Shown here: positions 8,523 through 18,732 of the stretch, piece by piece
Numbering within the stretch: position 1 is the stretch's first letter
Layout: the number at the start of each line of letters is the position of its first letter
Source: Bradyrhizobium sp. CCH5-F6
GTDB lineage: Bacteria; Pseudomonadota; Alphaproteobacteria; Rhizobiales; Xanthobacteraceae
Assembly: GCF_001556045.1 (NCBI RefSeq)
Contig: NZ_LSIC01000203.1
Location: 15,067-79,066 of the forward strand
Length of the DNA stretch: 64,000 nt
Direction of reading: 5' to 3'
Position numbers and translations under genes: made by a program
The notes under the pieces: generated by a model
Seen by the model: only the letters and a program-made list of their open reading frames with translations
The model's database searches: none
Told to the model about the DNA's origin: nothing

Positions 8523-10370
8523 ATGACCATGAACAAGAATGTCCGCTTCAATCTCGGATATGCCGTCGCCGCAATCTTCGCGGTCTTCCTGATCCAGCAT
8601 CTGATCTCCACGGCCAACCAGATCGCAGTGATCCCCTACAGTGAATACCAGCAATTGCTGCGTCAGGGGAAAGTCGACACCGTCGGCATCTCCGACCGCA
8701 CCCTGCAGGGCACGCTGAAGGAGCCGCTGCCCGGCGGCCAGAAGCAATTCGTCACCACGCGTGTCGACCAGGACGTTGCGCAGGAGCTGGAGAAGTACAA
8801 CGTCCGCTTCACCGGGCAGATCGAGAGCACGTTCCTCCGCGACCTGTTGTCGTGGGTCATGCCCGTGCTCCTGTTCTTCGGTCTCTGGTGGTACATCGGC
8901 CGCCGCATGGCGGAAGGCGGTGGCATCGGCGGCGGACTGATGGCCATCGGCAAGAGCAAGGCCAAGGTGTACGTCGAATCCAATACCGGGGTCACCTTTG
9001 CCGACGTCGCCGGCGTCGACGAAGCCAAGGACGAGCTGCGCGAGGTGGTCGATTTCCTCAAGAACCCGACCGATTACGGCCGGCTCGGCGGCCGCATGCC
9101 GAAAGGCGTGTTGCTGGTCGGCCCGCCCGGCACAGGCAAGACCTTGCTGGCCAAGGCGGTGGCCGGCGAAGCGAGAGTGCCGTTCTTCTCGATTTCGGGA
9201 TCGGAGTTCGTTGAGATGTTCGTCGGCGTCGGCGCCGCGCGGGTGCGGGACCTGTTCCAGCAGGCCCACGAAAAGGCGCCGGCCATCATCTTCATCGACG
9301 AGCTCGATGCGCTTGGCCGCGCCCGCGGCTTCGGCCCCTTCGCCGGCGGGCACGACGAGAAGGAGCAGACGCTCAACCAGCTGCTCGTCGAACTCGACGG
9401 CTTCGACTCGCGATCGGGTGTCGTCATCCTCTCCGCCACCAACCGGCCTGAAATCCTCGATCCAGCCCTGCTCCGTGCCGGCCGCTTCGACCGTCAGGTC
9501 CTGGTGGACCGCCCCGACAAGAAGGGCCGCATCGATATCCTCAGGGTTCACATGAAGAAAGTGCGCCTGGGAGACGACGTCGACGCAAACGCCGTTGCCG
9601 CGCTCACGCCGGGCTTCACGGGCGCGGATCTCGCCAATCTCGTCAACGAAGCGGCACTGCTGGCGACACGCCGTGGCGCCGACGCGGTGAGCATGAGCGA
9701 CTTCAACAATGCGGTCGAGCGCATGGTCGCCGGCCTCGAAAAGCGCAACCGCCTGCTCAATCCCAAGGAACGCGAGATCGTCGCCTATCACGAGATGGGG
9801 CACGCCCTCGTCGCGCTGTCCCTGCCCGGGACCGATCCCGTGCACAAGGTCTCGATCATTCCGCGGGGCGTCGGCGCGCTCGGCTACACCATTCAGCGGC
9901 CGATCGAAGATCGCTTCCTGATGACCAAGGAGGAGCTGGAGGACAAAATGGCGGTGCTGCTCGGCGGCCGCGCCGCGGAGCTGATCGTGTTCGGGCACTT
10001 GTCGACCGGTGCGGCCGACGACCTGCGCCGGGTGACCGACATCGCCCGCAGCATGGTGACGCGTTACGGCATGTCGGAGAGACTGGGCAGCGTCGCCTAT
10101 GAGCGCGATCCCGGCAGCTTCCTTGCCGGCCCCGACCGCTCATTTCCGGGCCGCGAGCGCGACTATGCGGAAGACACCGCAGCCGCAGTCGATCGCGAGG
10201 TAAAATCCATCATCGACCAAGTGTTCCAGCGTACCCAGGCCATCCTGACCACGCGGCGGCCGATCCTGGACCGCGCGGCAAAGAAGCTCCTGGAGAAGGA
10301 GACATTGGAGCAGAGCGATATCGATGCGCTGATCCGGGAAATGCCCAAGGAGGGGCTGCGGGCGATCTGA
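8523..10370 (+). CDS. ftsH: ATP-dependent zinc metalloprotease FtsH (accessory copy)
   Basis: 615 residues with the complete FtsH layout. There is an N-terminal TM (~res. 10-29), a periplasmic domain, and a second TM (~105-125, '[15 protein letters not shown]'). The AAA module has Walker A GPPGTGKT (200-207), Walker B 'FIDELDALG' (~258) and the arginine-finger region 'RAGRFDRQV'. The M41 protease site is HEMGH (423-427) rather than the usual HEAGH. It degrades unfolded membrane and regulatory proteins at the inner membrane. The setting beside groESL and metal transporters, not next to tilS as for the housekeeping ftsH in many proteobacteria, suggests a second, stress-related copy. ATG 8529 is an alternative start. 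Confidence 0.95.
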   Translation: MTMNKNVRFNLGYAVAAIFAVFLIQHLISTANQIAVIPYSEYQQLLRQGKVDTVGISDRTLQGTLKEPLPGGQKQFVTTRVDQDVAQELEKYNVRFTGQIESTFLRDLLSWVMPVLLFFGLWWYIGRRMAEGGGIGGGLMAIGKSKAKVYVESNTGVTFADVAGVDEAKDELREVVDFLKNPTDYGRLGGRMPKGVLLVGPPGTGKTLLAKAVAGEARVPFFSISGSEFVEMFVGVGAARVRDLFQQAHEKAPAIIFIDELDALGRARGFGPFAGGHDEKEQTLNQLLVELDGFDSRSGVVILSATNRPEILDPALLRAGRFDRQVLVDRPDKKGRIDILRVHMKKVRLGDDVDANAVAALTPGFTGADLANLVNEAALLATRRGADAVSMSDFNNAVERMVAGLEKRNRLLNPKEREIVAYHEMGHALVALSLPGTDPVHKVSIIPRGVGALGYTIQRPIEDRFLMTKEELEDKMAVLLGGRAAELIVFGHLSTGAADDLRRVTDIARSMVTRYGMSERLGSVAYERDPGSFLAGPDRSFPGRERDYAEDTAAAVDREVKSIIDQVFQRTQAILTTRRPILDRAAKKLLEKETLEQSDIDALIREMPKEGLRAI

Positions 10371-10508
10371 GCTTCGCAAGTCAGCGCAACGACCTTGCGC
10401 AGGCCGTTTCCGTTCTGATCATCCTCCTTTCATCTCAACGTAGCAGCGGCTGCGGAGCCATGCTCCAACGCTGCGAGCTCAATCGAACACCGCGTTCACG
10501 AGCAAAGC

Positions 10509-10532
10509 CGGAGCGGCCCACCAGCCGCTCCG
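10509..10532 (-). terminator. Hairpin downstream of the 10570-10905 gene
   Basis: A 9-bp perfect stem, CGGAGCGGC (10509-10517) with GCCGCTCCG (10524-10532), is followed on the minus strand by GGCTTTGC. It could terminate the secreted-protein gene on the minus strand. The T-run is weak. Confidence 0.4.
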
Positions 10533-10538
10533 CCTTCT

Positions 10539-10577
10539 CAGCTCATTGCCTTTTTAGCTCATGGCCTTTTCAGCTCA
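10539..10577. repeat. Three tandem ~15-bp repeats
   Basis: The unit CAGCTCATTGCCTTTT occurs at 10539 and degenerates in the next copy (AGCTCATGGCCTTTT, from 10555) and in a third partial copy (CAGCTCATTGCA, from 10571). The last copy contains the stop codon of the minus-strand gene ending at 10570, so the array extends just beyond that gene's 3' end and duplicates its stop region. Confidence 0.6.
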
Positions 10578-10905
10578 TTGCAGGCTGTGGCTGGTCCCGA
10601 TCCGGCGGCGTGACGTCGAGCCGGATGCCTGAGGGTCCGAGAACCGGCGACAGCAGCGTATCCACCTTGATACCCGGGCTGCCCCGTTCCCAGCTCGACC
10701 ACGGCATCGTGTCGAGGTACGGGATCGGCGGCAAGGCGAGCCGTTCGAAGCCATCGGCCGCGCCGCGGCCGGTGCCAGGGCTCTCGGCGCCATAGGCCGC
10801 AAAGGGCACGAGAGTGAGGCCGGTGCCGACGGCCAAGGCGGCGAGGTGCCGCAACTTGTTGCGGGTGTTCTCCGCGCGAGCGGAGAAAGTACGATGCTTG
10901 ATCAT
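10570..10905 (-). CDS. Secreted hypothetical protein
   Basis: 111 residues. The first ~40 look like a signal peptide with a long charged n-region (MIKHRTFSARAENTRNKLR) and a hydrophobic core ending 'PFAAYGA-ES'. The mature part is short and Pro/Asp-rich with 'LPPIPYLDTMPWSSW' and 'KVDTLLSPVLGP'. I recognise no domain. A start at 10905 fits a GAGGATGAGATGATC stretch upstream (GAGGATG). It is on the same strand as groESL but downstream of the groEL terminator, so probably a separate transcript. Confidence 0.6.
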   Translation of the reverse strand: MIKHRTFSARAENTRNKLRHLAALAVGTGLTLVPFAAYGAESPGTGRGAADGFERLALPPIPYLDTMPWSSWERGSPGIKVDTLLSPVLGPSGIRLDVTPPDRDQPQPAMS

Positions 10906-10959
10906 CTCATCCTCCTATCGTTCGAAAACAGATCCGATTGACGATGACGGAGCTCATGG

Positions 10960-10989
10960 AAAACGAGCCCGGCCGCAGGGCCGGGCTCG
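10960..10989 (-). terminator. Rho-independent terminator of groESL
   Basis: The stem CGAGCCCGGCC (10964-10974) / GGCCGGGCTCG (10979-10989) has a 4-nt loop and is perfect over 11 bp. On the minus strand it is followed by TTTT (10960-10963). It starts 7 nt after the groEL stop codon. Confidence 0.85.
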
Positions 10990-10995
10990 CTGGTC

Positions 10996-12648
<1,653 letters not shown>

Positions 12649-12963
12649 TTACGCCGCCTTCTTCAGCGCGCCGGCCTGCTCGACCACGCCGAGAAGATCG
12701 CTTTCCTTCATGATCAAGAGCTCCTCGCCGTCGATCTTGACCTCGGTGCCCGACCACTTCCCGAACAGCACCCGGTCGCCGGCCTTGACGTCGAGCGGCA
12801 CGAGCTGGCCTTGCTCGTTACGCGCGCCCGGCCCGGCGGCGATGATCTCGCCCTGCTGCGGCTTCTCCTTGGCGGTATCGGGAATGATGATGCCGCCGGC
12901 GGTCTTCTCCTCGGCATCGATGCGGCGCACGAGCACACGGTCGTGCAACGGGCGGAAATGCAT
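12649..12963 (-). CDS. groS: Co-chaperonin GroES (10 kDa)
   Basis: 104 residues starting [16 protein letters not shown], with the mobile-loop region '[21 protein letters not shown]' (seen in pieces [18 protein letters not shown]) and the C-terminal '[20 protein letters not shown]'. The start is decided by the ribosome-binding site: AAGGAGG lies 6 nt before ATG 12963 but abuts the alternative ATG 12969. It caps GroEL. No CIRCE element (TTAGCACTC-N9-GAGTGCTAA) is present upstream, so HrcA control is unlikely. Confidence 0.96.
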   Translation of the reverse strand: MHFRPLHDRVLVRRIDAEEKTAGGIIIPDTAKEKPQQGEIIAAGPGARNEQGQLVPLDVKAGDRVLFGKWSGTEVKIDGEELLIMKESDLLGVVEQAGALKKAA

Positions 12964-13034
12964 GCACATCCTCCTTGAGTAGGTTCAGCGATGTCCAAAA
13001 TCCGGGTCCGGAACCGGCCCCCGGGCGGCAAACG

Positions 13035-13063
13035 ACCTAGGAACGGGCCGATCTCCGTTCAAG
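13035..13063 (-). promoter_or_regulatory. Possible RpoH-type promoter of groESL
   Basis: Read on the minus strand, CTTG (13063-13060) is followed after 18 nt by CCTAGGT (13041-13035). This resembles the alphaproteobacterial sigma-32 pattern CTTG-N17/18-CYTATNT with two mismatches in the -10. It lies 72 nt upstream of the groES start. It is a weak match, offered because CIRCE is absent and the operon is a heat-shock operon. Confidence 0.3.
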
Positions 13064-13163
13064 GGGGCTCTGTGAAAATTTTCATCCCGCGGCGTGCCGC
13101 CGGCTTGCCGAGATGCACCGTTAACACCCGCGCAAGACGCTGGGGCTCGGTGCCGGACAGCCG

Positions 13164-15017
13164 CTAAGACGGTTTCCCGCCCCGCAGAGCTCTCAGGGCG
13201 TTCAATATCACGGCGACGTCGATCAGTTCCTGGATGAGCGCTCCCTGTACCGGAGTGAGATAACCCAACGCCGCCGCGACCATTCCGATCACGGACAGCC
13301 CCATTCCGGCAAAGACCCCTTCGAGGGCGATGAAACGGGAACGCCGGGCGATCTCCATGGCAGGCACGATACGATCCAGATGATCGACGAGGATGACGAC
13401 GTCGGCGGCCTCGGCGGATGCAGCCGTGCCTCTCGCGCCCATCGCCACTCCGACATCGGCGGCCGCCAGTGCCGGCGCATCGTTGACCCCGTCGCCGACC
13501 ATCATGACGGACCCGTTCTTCCGCTCGGAGAGGACGACCAGGACTTTTTGGTCCGGCGTCAGCCCTGAGCGCACGGCGTCGATTCCCAGTCCTGCCGTAA
13601 CGGCGTCTGCCACCTCCCGGCGGTCCCCCGTAGCGAGAACGATTCGTTGAACACCCAGCGTCCTCAGCCGATCAAGCAGAGCCTGCGTTCCCGAACGCAA
13701 TTCGTCAGCCAGCCTTATCTCGCCTGCCAGACGGCCGTCGACGGCAACGGCGACAACGACCGCCCCGAGCGCTCTCGTCGGCTGATGGAGGTGTTCAGCT
13801 CCCTTTGGCAACTTCGACATCACGAACCGGATGCCTCCGACCGCCACGGATCGTCCCTCGACAACGCCCGTGACGCCTTCTCCTGGCGTTTCGACGACGT
13901 CGGATGGGATCGCCAGTTTGAGCCGGCGGCTCTGCGCTTCGCCGACGATGGTCTGAGCGATGATATGCTTGGAGGCCTGATCGAGCGAAGCCGCGAAGCG
14001 CAACACATCGGCGGGATCGGCGCCGGACGATACGTCGATTGCGACGACCTTTGCCCTGCCGTCCGTCAGGGTACCGGTCTTGTCGAGGACCAGCGAATCG
14101 ACACGCGCGAGCGCTTCGATCGCCTTGCCTCCCTTGATCAGAATTCCATTGCGCGCGGCCCGCGAAAGGCCGGAAACGATGGCCACCGGCACCCCGAGAA
14201 TAAGGGGGCACGGCGTCGCAATGACGAGAACGGCGACGGCGCGGACCGGATCGCCCGTGAAGAACCACGCAACGGCGGCGATCAGCACGGTGATCGCGAG
14301 AAAGACCATCGCGAATCGATCCGCCAGTCGCGACATCGGCGCCTTGGAACGCTGCGCCCCGTCGATCAGGCGAACGATGCCGGCATAGGTGCTTTCGGCA
14401 GCGCGTTGCGAAACGATGAGATCGAATGCCTCGCCGGCGTTGGTGGATCCGCTCATGACCTCGTCGCCCGCGTGACGCTGGACCGGAATCGGCTCTCCCG
14501 TGAGCGCCGATTGGTCCAACACCGCAAGTGCGCTTGCCACCACTCCGTCGGTCGGGATCACGTCGCCCTGCCGCACCAAGAGGCGGTCGCCAGGTACGAT
14601 GAGATCCAGCGCGACCTCTTCCAGGCCGTCCGCACGATGTCGAATGGCGGTCCGGGGTACGCGCGCCAGCAGCGCCGTCATCTCCCGACGTGCGTGCCGT
14701 TCCGCAAACGCTTCGAGGAATTGTCCGCCGGCGTACATCAGGGCGACCACGACGGCGGCCAACTCCTCTCCGACGACGATCGCGGCGACCATCGACAGTC
14801 CCGCGACGATATCGAGGCCGACTTCTCCGCGCCGCAGGCTCACTGCAATGTCGTAAACAAGCGCGATCAGAACGGGAATCGCGAACGCCGCCCAGGTGCG
14901 GTCCTGCCAGGCCGCGTGTCCGAGCAGCGGCATGGCGAAGCCGAGGGCGAGCCCGATCGCCGTCAGCAGGACCAGAATGCTTCGCAGAATGAAACGGGCG
15001 GGCATTTCCAAGCTCAC
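13164..15017 (-). CDS. P1B-type heavy-metal-translocating ATPase (TPCPL motif)
   Basis: 617 residues, with no N-terminal metal-binding domain. The actuator loop has 'LTGEP' (~172-176), the TM metal site reads TPCPL (~268-272) instead of the common CPC, and the phosphorylation motif is DKTGTLT (~312). The hinge is 'GDGVNDAP' (~508), and a QELID segment (~596) lies in the last TM. TPC in the metal-site helix together with QExxD near the C-terminus matches what I recall for the P1B-5 subgroup (Ni/Fe export, e.g. S. meliloti Nia), but the C-terminal hemerythrin domain of that group is missing. The start is GTG 15017 or ATG 15005. The neighbouring VIT/CCC1 gene supports an Fe/Ni/Mn role. Confidence 0.9.
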   Translation of the reverse strand: MSLEMPARFILRSILVLLTAIGLALGFAMPLLGHAAWQDRTWAAFAIPVLIALVYDIAVSLRRGEVGLDIVAGLSMVAAIVVGEELAAVVVALMYAGGQFLEAFAERHARREMTALLARVPRTAIRHRADGLEEVALDLIVPGDRLLVRQGDVIPTDGVVASALAVLDQSALTGEPIPVQRHAGDEVMSGSTNAGEAFDLIVSQRAAESTYAGIVRLIDGAQRSKAPMSRLADRFAMVFLAITVLIAAVAWFFTGDPVRAVAVLVIATPCPLILGVPVAIVSGLSRAARNGILIKGGKAIEALARVDSLVLDKTGTLTDGRAKVVAIDVSSGADPADVLRFAASLDQASKHIIAQTIVGEAQSRRLKLAIPSDVVETPGEGVTGVVEGRSVAVGGIRFVMSKLPKGAEHLHQPTRALGAVVVAVAVDGRLAGEIRLADELRSGTQALLDRLRTLGVQRIVLATGDRREVADAVTAGLGIDAVRSGLTPDQKVLVVLSERKNGSVMMVGDGVNDAPALAAADVGVAMGARGTAASAEAADVVILVDHLDRIVPAMEIARRSRFIALEGVFAGMGLSVIGMVAAALGYLTPVQGALIQELIDVAVILNALRALRGGKPS

Positions 15018-15065
15018 AAGCAGTCGAACCAGTTTTGCACGCGTGAAGCCGGGATTGGATCAGTC

Positions 15066-15767
15066 CTAGACCACAGCCCCGAACAGTTTTCCGACGCCGG
15101 CGGTCAGCGCCAGGGCAAAGGCGCCCCAGAACGTCACGCGGACGGTCGCACGCAGCATGTTCGCGCCCCCGGCCTTCGCCCCGATCGCTCCCAGCACGGC
15201 AAGAAAGGCCAGCGATGCAGCGGACACAATCGGGACCAGGGCATTGGCAGGCGAAACGAGAACCATCAGCAAAGGCATGGCGGCCCCCACCGAGAACATT
15301 GCGGCCGAGGCAAGCGCGGCCTGGACCGGACGCGCTGCTGAGATCTCCGACATTCCCAATTCGTCGCGCGCATGAGCCGCCAGCGCGTCCTTCGCCATCA
15401 ATTGCTCCGCCACCTGGCGCGCCAGTGACCTCTCGACACCTCGTCCAACGTAGATCTCGGCAAGTTCGTCGAGCTCGAACCCGGGGTTTTCGTTCAGCTC
15501 CTTGCGCTCGCGAGCGAGATCGGCCTGCTCGGTATCCGACTGCGAGCTGACGGAGACATATTCACCTGCGGCCATCGACATCGCGCCGGCGACCAATCCG
15601 GCAATGCCGGCGATCAGAACGTCGCTTCGCGTCGCCGCCGCCGCCGCAACGCCGACGACCAGGCTCGCGGTCGAGATGATACCGTCATTGGCTCCCAAAA
15701 CGGCAGCTCTGAGCCATCCGATGCGATCGACGAGGTGGTTCTCGGGGTGCGCGTGAAGGCGCCTCAT
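15066..15767 (-). CDS. VIT1/CCC1-family iron/manganese transporter
   Basis: 233 residues with 'LRAAVLGANDGIISTASLVVGV', seen as GANDGIISTASLVVGV, the family hallmark in TM1. 'GAMSMAAGEYVSVSSQSDTE' follows, with the conserved Met/Glu after TM2. Next is a cytoplasmic charged loop with 'ERKEL..NPGFELDELAEIYVGRGV', and three further TMs at the C-terminus. Members move Fe2+/Mn2+ across membranes. RBS AGGAGA precedes ATG 15767. It is upstream of and co-directional with the P1B ATPase 48 nt away, so the two form a likely metal-handling operon. Confidence 0.9.
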   Translation of the reverse strand: MRRLHAHPENHLVDRIGWLRAAVLGANDGIISTASLVVGVAAAAATRSDVLIAGIAGLVAGAMSMAAGEYVSVSSQSDTEQADLARERKELNENPGFELDELAEIYVGRGVERSLARQVAEQLMAKDALAAHARDELGMSEISAARPVQAALASAAMFSVGAAMPLLMVLVSPANALVPIVSAASLAFLAVLGAIGAKAGGANMLRATVRVTFWGAFALALTAGVGKLFGAVV

Positions 15768-15904
15768 ATCGTTCTCCTGACGATGCCCCGAAGCAACGAC
15801 TTCCTCGCGACAACCGTGCCCGGTGACAGTCCATGGGTTTCATCTGCACGGCCCAGCGCCAGGGCGGCTTGATTCACGTCAAACTTCCCCAGTGAGTGCA
15901 CGTC

Positions 15905-16430
15905 ACAGACAATGCGATCGATCCACCCGTTTCGATGCGCTAGCCGGACGGAAGGCACGCGATCGGCGACCGAAGGGCCTTCACGACCCGCTTGGAAACC
16001 TCCGGAGGCTGCGTTGTCTCATGGACGTCCGAGCGGACGGTGACGACCGGCCTGCGCTCGCGGCGCTTCATGATCGGCTCTTCCAGACGGATTTCCGAAT
16101 GACCGCCTGGTCGAGCGGAATCGAACGGCCGTCGCGGCTGGTCAGCGAGAAATTCGCCAGACGCGCTGGATCGCGCCGCTCGCCGCCGGCACAGCGTGCC
16201 GGAATGGAACGTTGCGGATATCCTCGCGAACCTGCGTCACGGCGATGCCCGTGACGCGGAACTGGAGTTGCTGGCCGACCTCGGCAGGCGAGAGGCCAAT
16301 GAAGTTCAGCCGATCCTGATCCGGGACAAAGCGAAGCACGGGCGCGCGATTCCCCAGGCCCGGTTCGCCTCCCGCAAGTCGGAAACGCTCCGCATGATGC
16401 CGAGAGCTCTCTCGGACATGACGCAACGTT
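15905..16430 (-). pseudogene. Fragment of an RND efflux pump (AcrB/HAE1 type), frameshifted
   Basis: Pieces of an RND inner-membrane pump run in order on the minus strand but in different frames: 'IMRSVSDLREANRAWG', then 'GNRAPVLRFVPDQDRLN' with 'GLSPAEVGQQLQF' and 'TGIAVTQVREDIRNVP'. These are followed by 'NFSLTSRDGRSIPLDQ', 'EEPIMKRRERRPVVTVRSD', 'ATQPPEV'-like 'TTQPPEVSKRVVKAL', and finally 'RIETGGSIALSV'. At least three frameshifts and the loss of both ends make it non-functional. The pieces correspond to part of a porter domain only, ~170 of ~1050 residues. It lies between the VIT gene and the catabolic cluster and marks an island boundary or decayed metal/drug efflux locus. Confidence 0.8.
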
Positions 16431-16498
16431 GAGCGGGGTCAGGTCCCATGATCCGGAACTCGACGGGGAAGACCGAGGGAGGACCGAAGACGAACGCC

Positions 16499-17503
16499 TC
16501 AGGCGACTTTCAGAGCGGCCCCGCTCCCGGCATCAAGAAATCCCGTGAGCCTGTCCCTGATCAACCGCTCGGCATCCGCCATGATGCGGTCGATCAGTTC
16601 CTTCACGGTCGGAATGTCGTGAATGAGCCCGACCACCATGCCGCAGCTCCAGGCGCCCGCGTCCATGTCGCCGTCGATCATCACCCTGGGATAGACGCCC
16701 GCCACCTGGTCATGGATGTCGTCGATCGTGAGGCTCTTGCCCTTCTCTCGTTCGATCTCGAGCAGGTGTTCGACGCCCTTGTTGTTCAGGACCCGCTCGG
16801 TGTTCCGGAGCGCCCGCATGACCAGCCTCGTGTCGAGCTCCGACGCCGCGACCAGCGCGTTCTTGACGTTCTCGTGCACGGGCGCTTCCCTGGTGGCGAT
16901 GAAGCGCGTGCCCATGTTCACGCCCGCCGCCCCCATCGCCAGCGCGGCAACCAGGCTGCGGGCGTCCGCCATGCCGCCGGAAGCAACGAACGGGATCTTC
17001 AGCTCGTCGGCCGCTCGCGGCAGCAGGATCATGTTGGGCATGTCATCCTCGCCCGGATGACCTCCGCACTCAAAACCATCGACACTGACCGCATCGCAAC
17101 CGATCTGCTCCGCCTTCAGCGAGTGCCGCACGGAGGTACATTTGTGGATCACCCTGATGCCGCCCGCTTTCAGGACCGGCATGTATTGCTCGGGGCTTCG
17201 CCCGGCGGTTTCGACGATCCTGACACCCCCCTCCCTGATGGCGGCGATGTATTCCGGATAAGGCGGCGCGCTGAAAGTCGGCAGGAACGTGAGGTTCACG
17301 CCGAACGGCTTGTCCGTCATATCGCGGCAACGCGCGATCTCCTTGGCCAGCAGCTCCGGCGTGCGCTGCGTCAGGCCCGTGATGATTCCGAGCCCGCCGG
17401 CATTCGACACCGCCGCTGCGAGCTCGGCGAACCCCACGTAATGCATTCCGCCCTGGATGATCGGATGTTCGATGCCGAACAGTTCAGTGATCGCTGTCTT
17501 CAC
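16499..17503 (-). CDS. Nitronate monooxygenase / 2-nitropropane-dioxygenase family flavoprotein
   Basis: 334 residues starting at GTG with GGGGAGA upstream. The TIM-barrel FMN protein pattern is clear: 'IEHPIIQGGMHYVG', 'AAVSNAGGLGIITGL', 'FGVNLTF', 'VSVDGFECGGHPG' with the His near the flavin, and 'VASGGMADARSLVAALAMGA'. Members oxidise alkyl nitronates with O2, but many close relatives are enoyl reductases or unknown flavin enzymes. It is the last gene of the operon SDR-ACAD-ACAD-thiolase-NMO (21820 to 16499), so a step in acyl-CoA or alkene reduction/oxidation is possible. Confidence 0.9.
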   Translation of the reverse strand: MKTAITELFGIEHPIIQGGMHYVGFAELAAAVSNAGGLGIITGLTQRTPELLAKEIARCRDMTDKPFGVNLTFLPTFSAPPYPEYIAAIREGGVRIVETAGRSPEQYMPVLKAGGIRVIHKCTSVRHSLKAEQIGCDAVSVDGFECGGHPGEDDMPNMILLPRAADELKIPFVASGGMADARSLVAALAMGAAGVNMGTRFIATREAPVHENVKNALVAASELDTRLVMRALRNTERVLNNKGVEHLLEIEREKGKSLTIDDIHDQVAGVYPRVMIDGDMDAGAWSCGMVVGLIHDIPTVKELIDRIMADAERLIRDRLTGFLDAGSGAALKVA

Positions 17504-17526
17504 GAATGATCTCCCCGCGTTTCCGC

Positions 17527-18714
17527 TCAGTGGATGATTTCAAACAAGCCCGCTGCGCCCATGCCGCCACCGATGCACATGGTCACCACGCCGTATTTCG
17601 CCTTGCGCCGCCGGCCTTCGATCAGGATATGGCCGGCAAGCCGTGCCCCCGTCATGCCATAGGGATGACCGATCGCGATCGCCCCCCCGTTGACGTTGAG
17701 CTTGTCGGGATCGATGCCGAGCTTGTCGCGGCAATAGATCACCTGCACCGCGTAAGCCTCGTTCAGCTCCCAGAGGTCGATGTCGTCGATCTTCAGGTTA
17801 TGGCGCTTGAGCAGGCGCGGGATCGCGGCGACCGGCCCGACACCCATCTCATCGGGCTCGACGCCGGCGGCGACGAAGCCGCGGAAGATGCCGAGCGGCT
17901 TCAGTCCCTTCCTAGCGGCGATCTTGTCGCTCATGATCACGCAGGCCGAAGCGCCGTCCGAAAGCTGGCTCGCATTGCCCGCGCTGATCGTCTTGCCCTC
18001 GAACACCGGCTTGATCTTGGCGAGGCCCTCGGCGGTGGTTTCCGGACGCGGGCCCTCGTCCTTTGTGAGCGTCACCTGCTCGTAACTGACCTCCTTGGTG
18101 TCCTTGTTGACGAGCGCCATTCTGGTGGTGAACGGCACGATCTCGTCGTTGAAGCGGCCGGCCTGCAACGCGGCGCCGACGCGGCGCTGGCACTCGAGGC
18201 TGTACTCGTCCTGCTTGTCGCGGCCGATCTTGTAGCGCTCGGCAACGACCTCGGCCGTATCGAGCATCGACATGTACATTTCAGGCTTCATCGCCATCAG
18301 CTCGTCGTCGACGGCGTGGAACTTGTTCATATGCTCGTTCTGCACGAGGCTGATCGACTCGATGCCGCCGCCGATCGCGACCTCGACCCCATCAAGCATG
18401 ATCGAGCGAGCGGCCACCGCGATGGCTTGCAGGCCGGACGCACATTGCCGGTCGATGGTGGTGCCGGCGACCGTCACCGGCAGGCCGGCGCGGATCGCCC
18501 CTTTGCGCGCCACGTTCATCACCATGGTGCCTTGCTGCATCGCGCAGCCCAGGACCACATCCTCCACCTCTCCGGGCGCGATGCCGGCCCGCTTCACCGC
18601 CTCGGCCATCACATGCCCGGCCATGGTCGGGCCGTCCGTGTTGTTGAGCGCGCCACGATAGGCTTTGCCGACGGCTGTCCTTGCGGTGGAAACGATGACT
18701 GCTTCTGTCGTCAT
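17527..18714 (-). CDS. Acetyl-CoA acyltransferase (thiolase)
   Basis: 395 residues, full thiolase length. The nucleophilic Cys lies in '[15 protein letters not shown]', the catalytic His in '[17 protein letters not shown]', and the second Cys in '[16 protein letters not shown]'. It cleaves a 3-ketoacyl-CoA (degradative) or condenses acyl-CoAs (biosynthetic). The degradative role is favoured by two acyl-CoA dehydrogenases directly upstream in the same operon. It is soluble. The gap to the downstream flavoprotein gene is only 23 nt. Confidence 0.95.
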   Translation of the reverse strand: MTTEAVIVSTARTAVGKAYRGALNNTDGPTMAGHVMAEAVKRAGIAPGEVEDVVLGCAMQQGTMVMNVARKGAIRAGLPVTVAGTTIDRQCASGLQAIAVAARSIMLDGVEVAIGGGIESISLVQNEHMNKFHAVDDELMAMKPEMYMSMLDTAEVVAERYKIGRDKQDEYSLECQRRVGAALQAGRFNDEIVPFTTRMALVNKDTKEVSYEQVTLTKDEGPRPETTAEGLAKIKPVFEGKTISAGNASQLSDGASACVIMSDKIAARKGLKPLGIFRGFVAAGVEPDEMGVGPVAAIPRLLKRHNLKIDDIDLWELNEAYAVQVIYCRDKLGIDPDKLNVNGGAIAIGHPYGMTGARLAGHILIEGRRRKAKYGVVTMCIGGGMGAAGLFEIIH

Positions 18715-18732
18715 GCTGGCTGGCCTCTCTGC

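Noticed and set aside
8277..9998. 573-codon minus-strand frame opposite ftsH
   Set aside because: A shadow of the FtsH gene; no recognisable protein features.
12964..13163. CIRCE element upstream of groES
   Set aside because: No TTAGCACTC/GAGTGCTAA pair is present in this interval, so only a weak RpoH-type promoter is reported.
15764..15958. 64-codon minus-strand frame upstream of the VIT gene
   Set aside because: Its start runs through the RND remnant in the wrong frame and it ends at the VIT start; no protein features.
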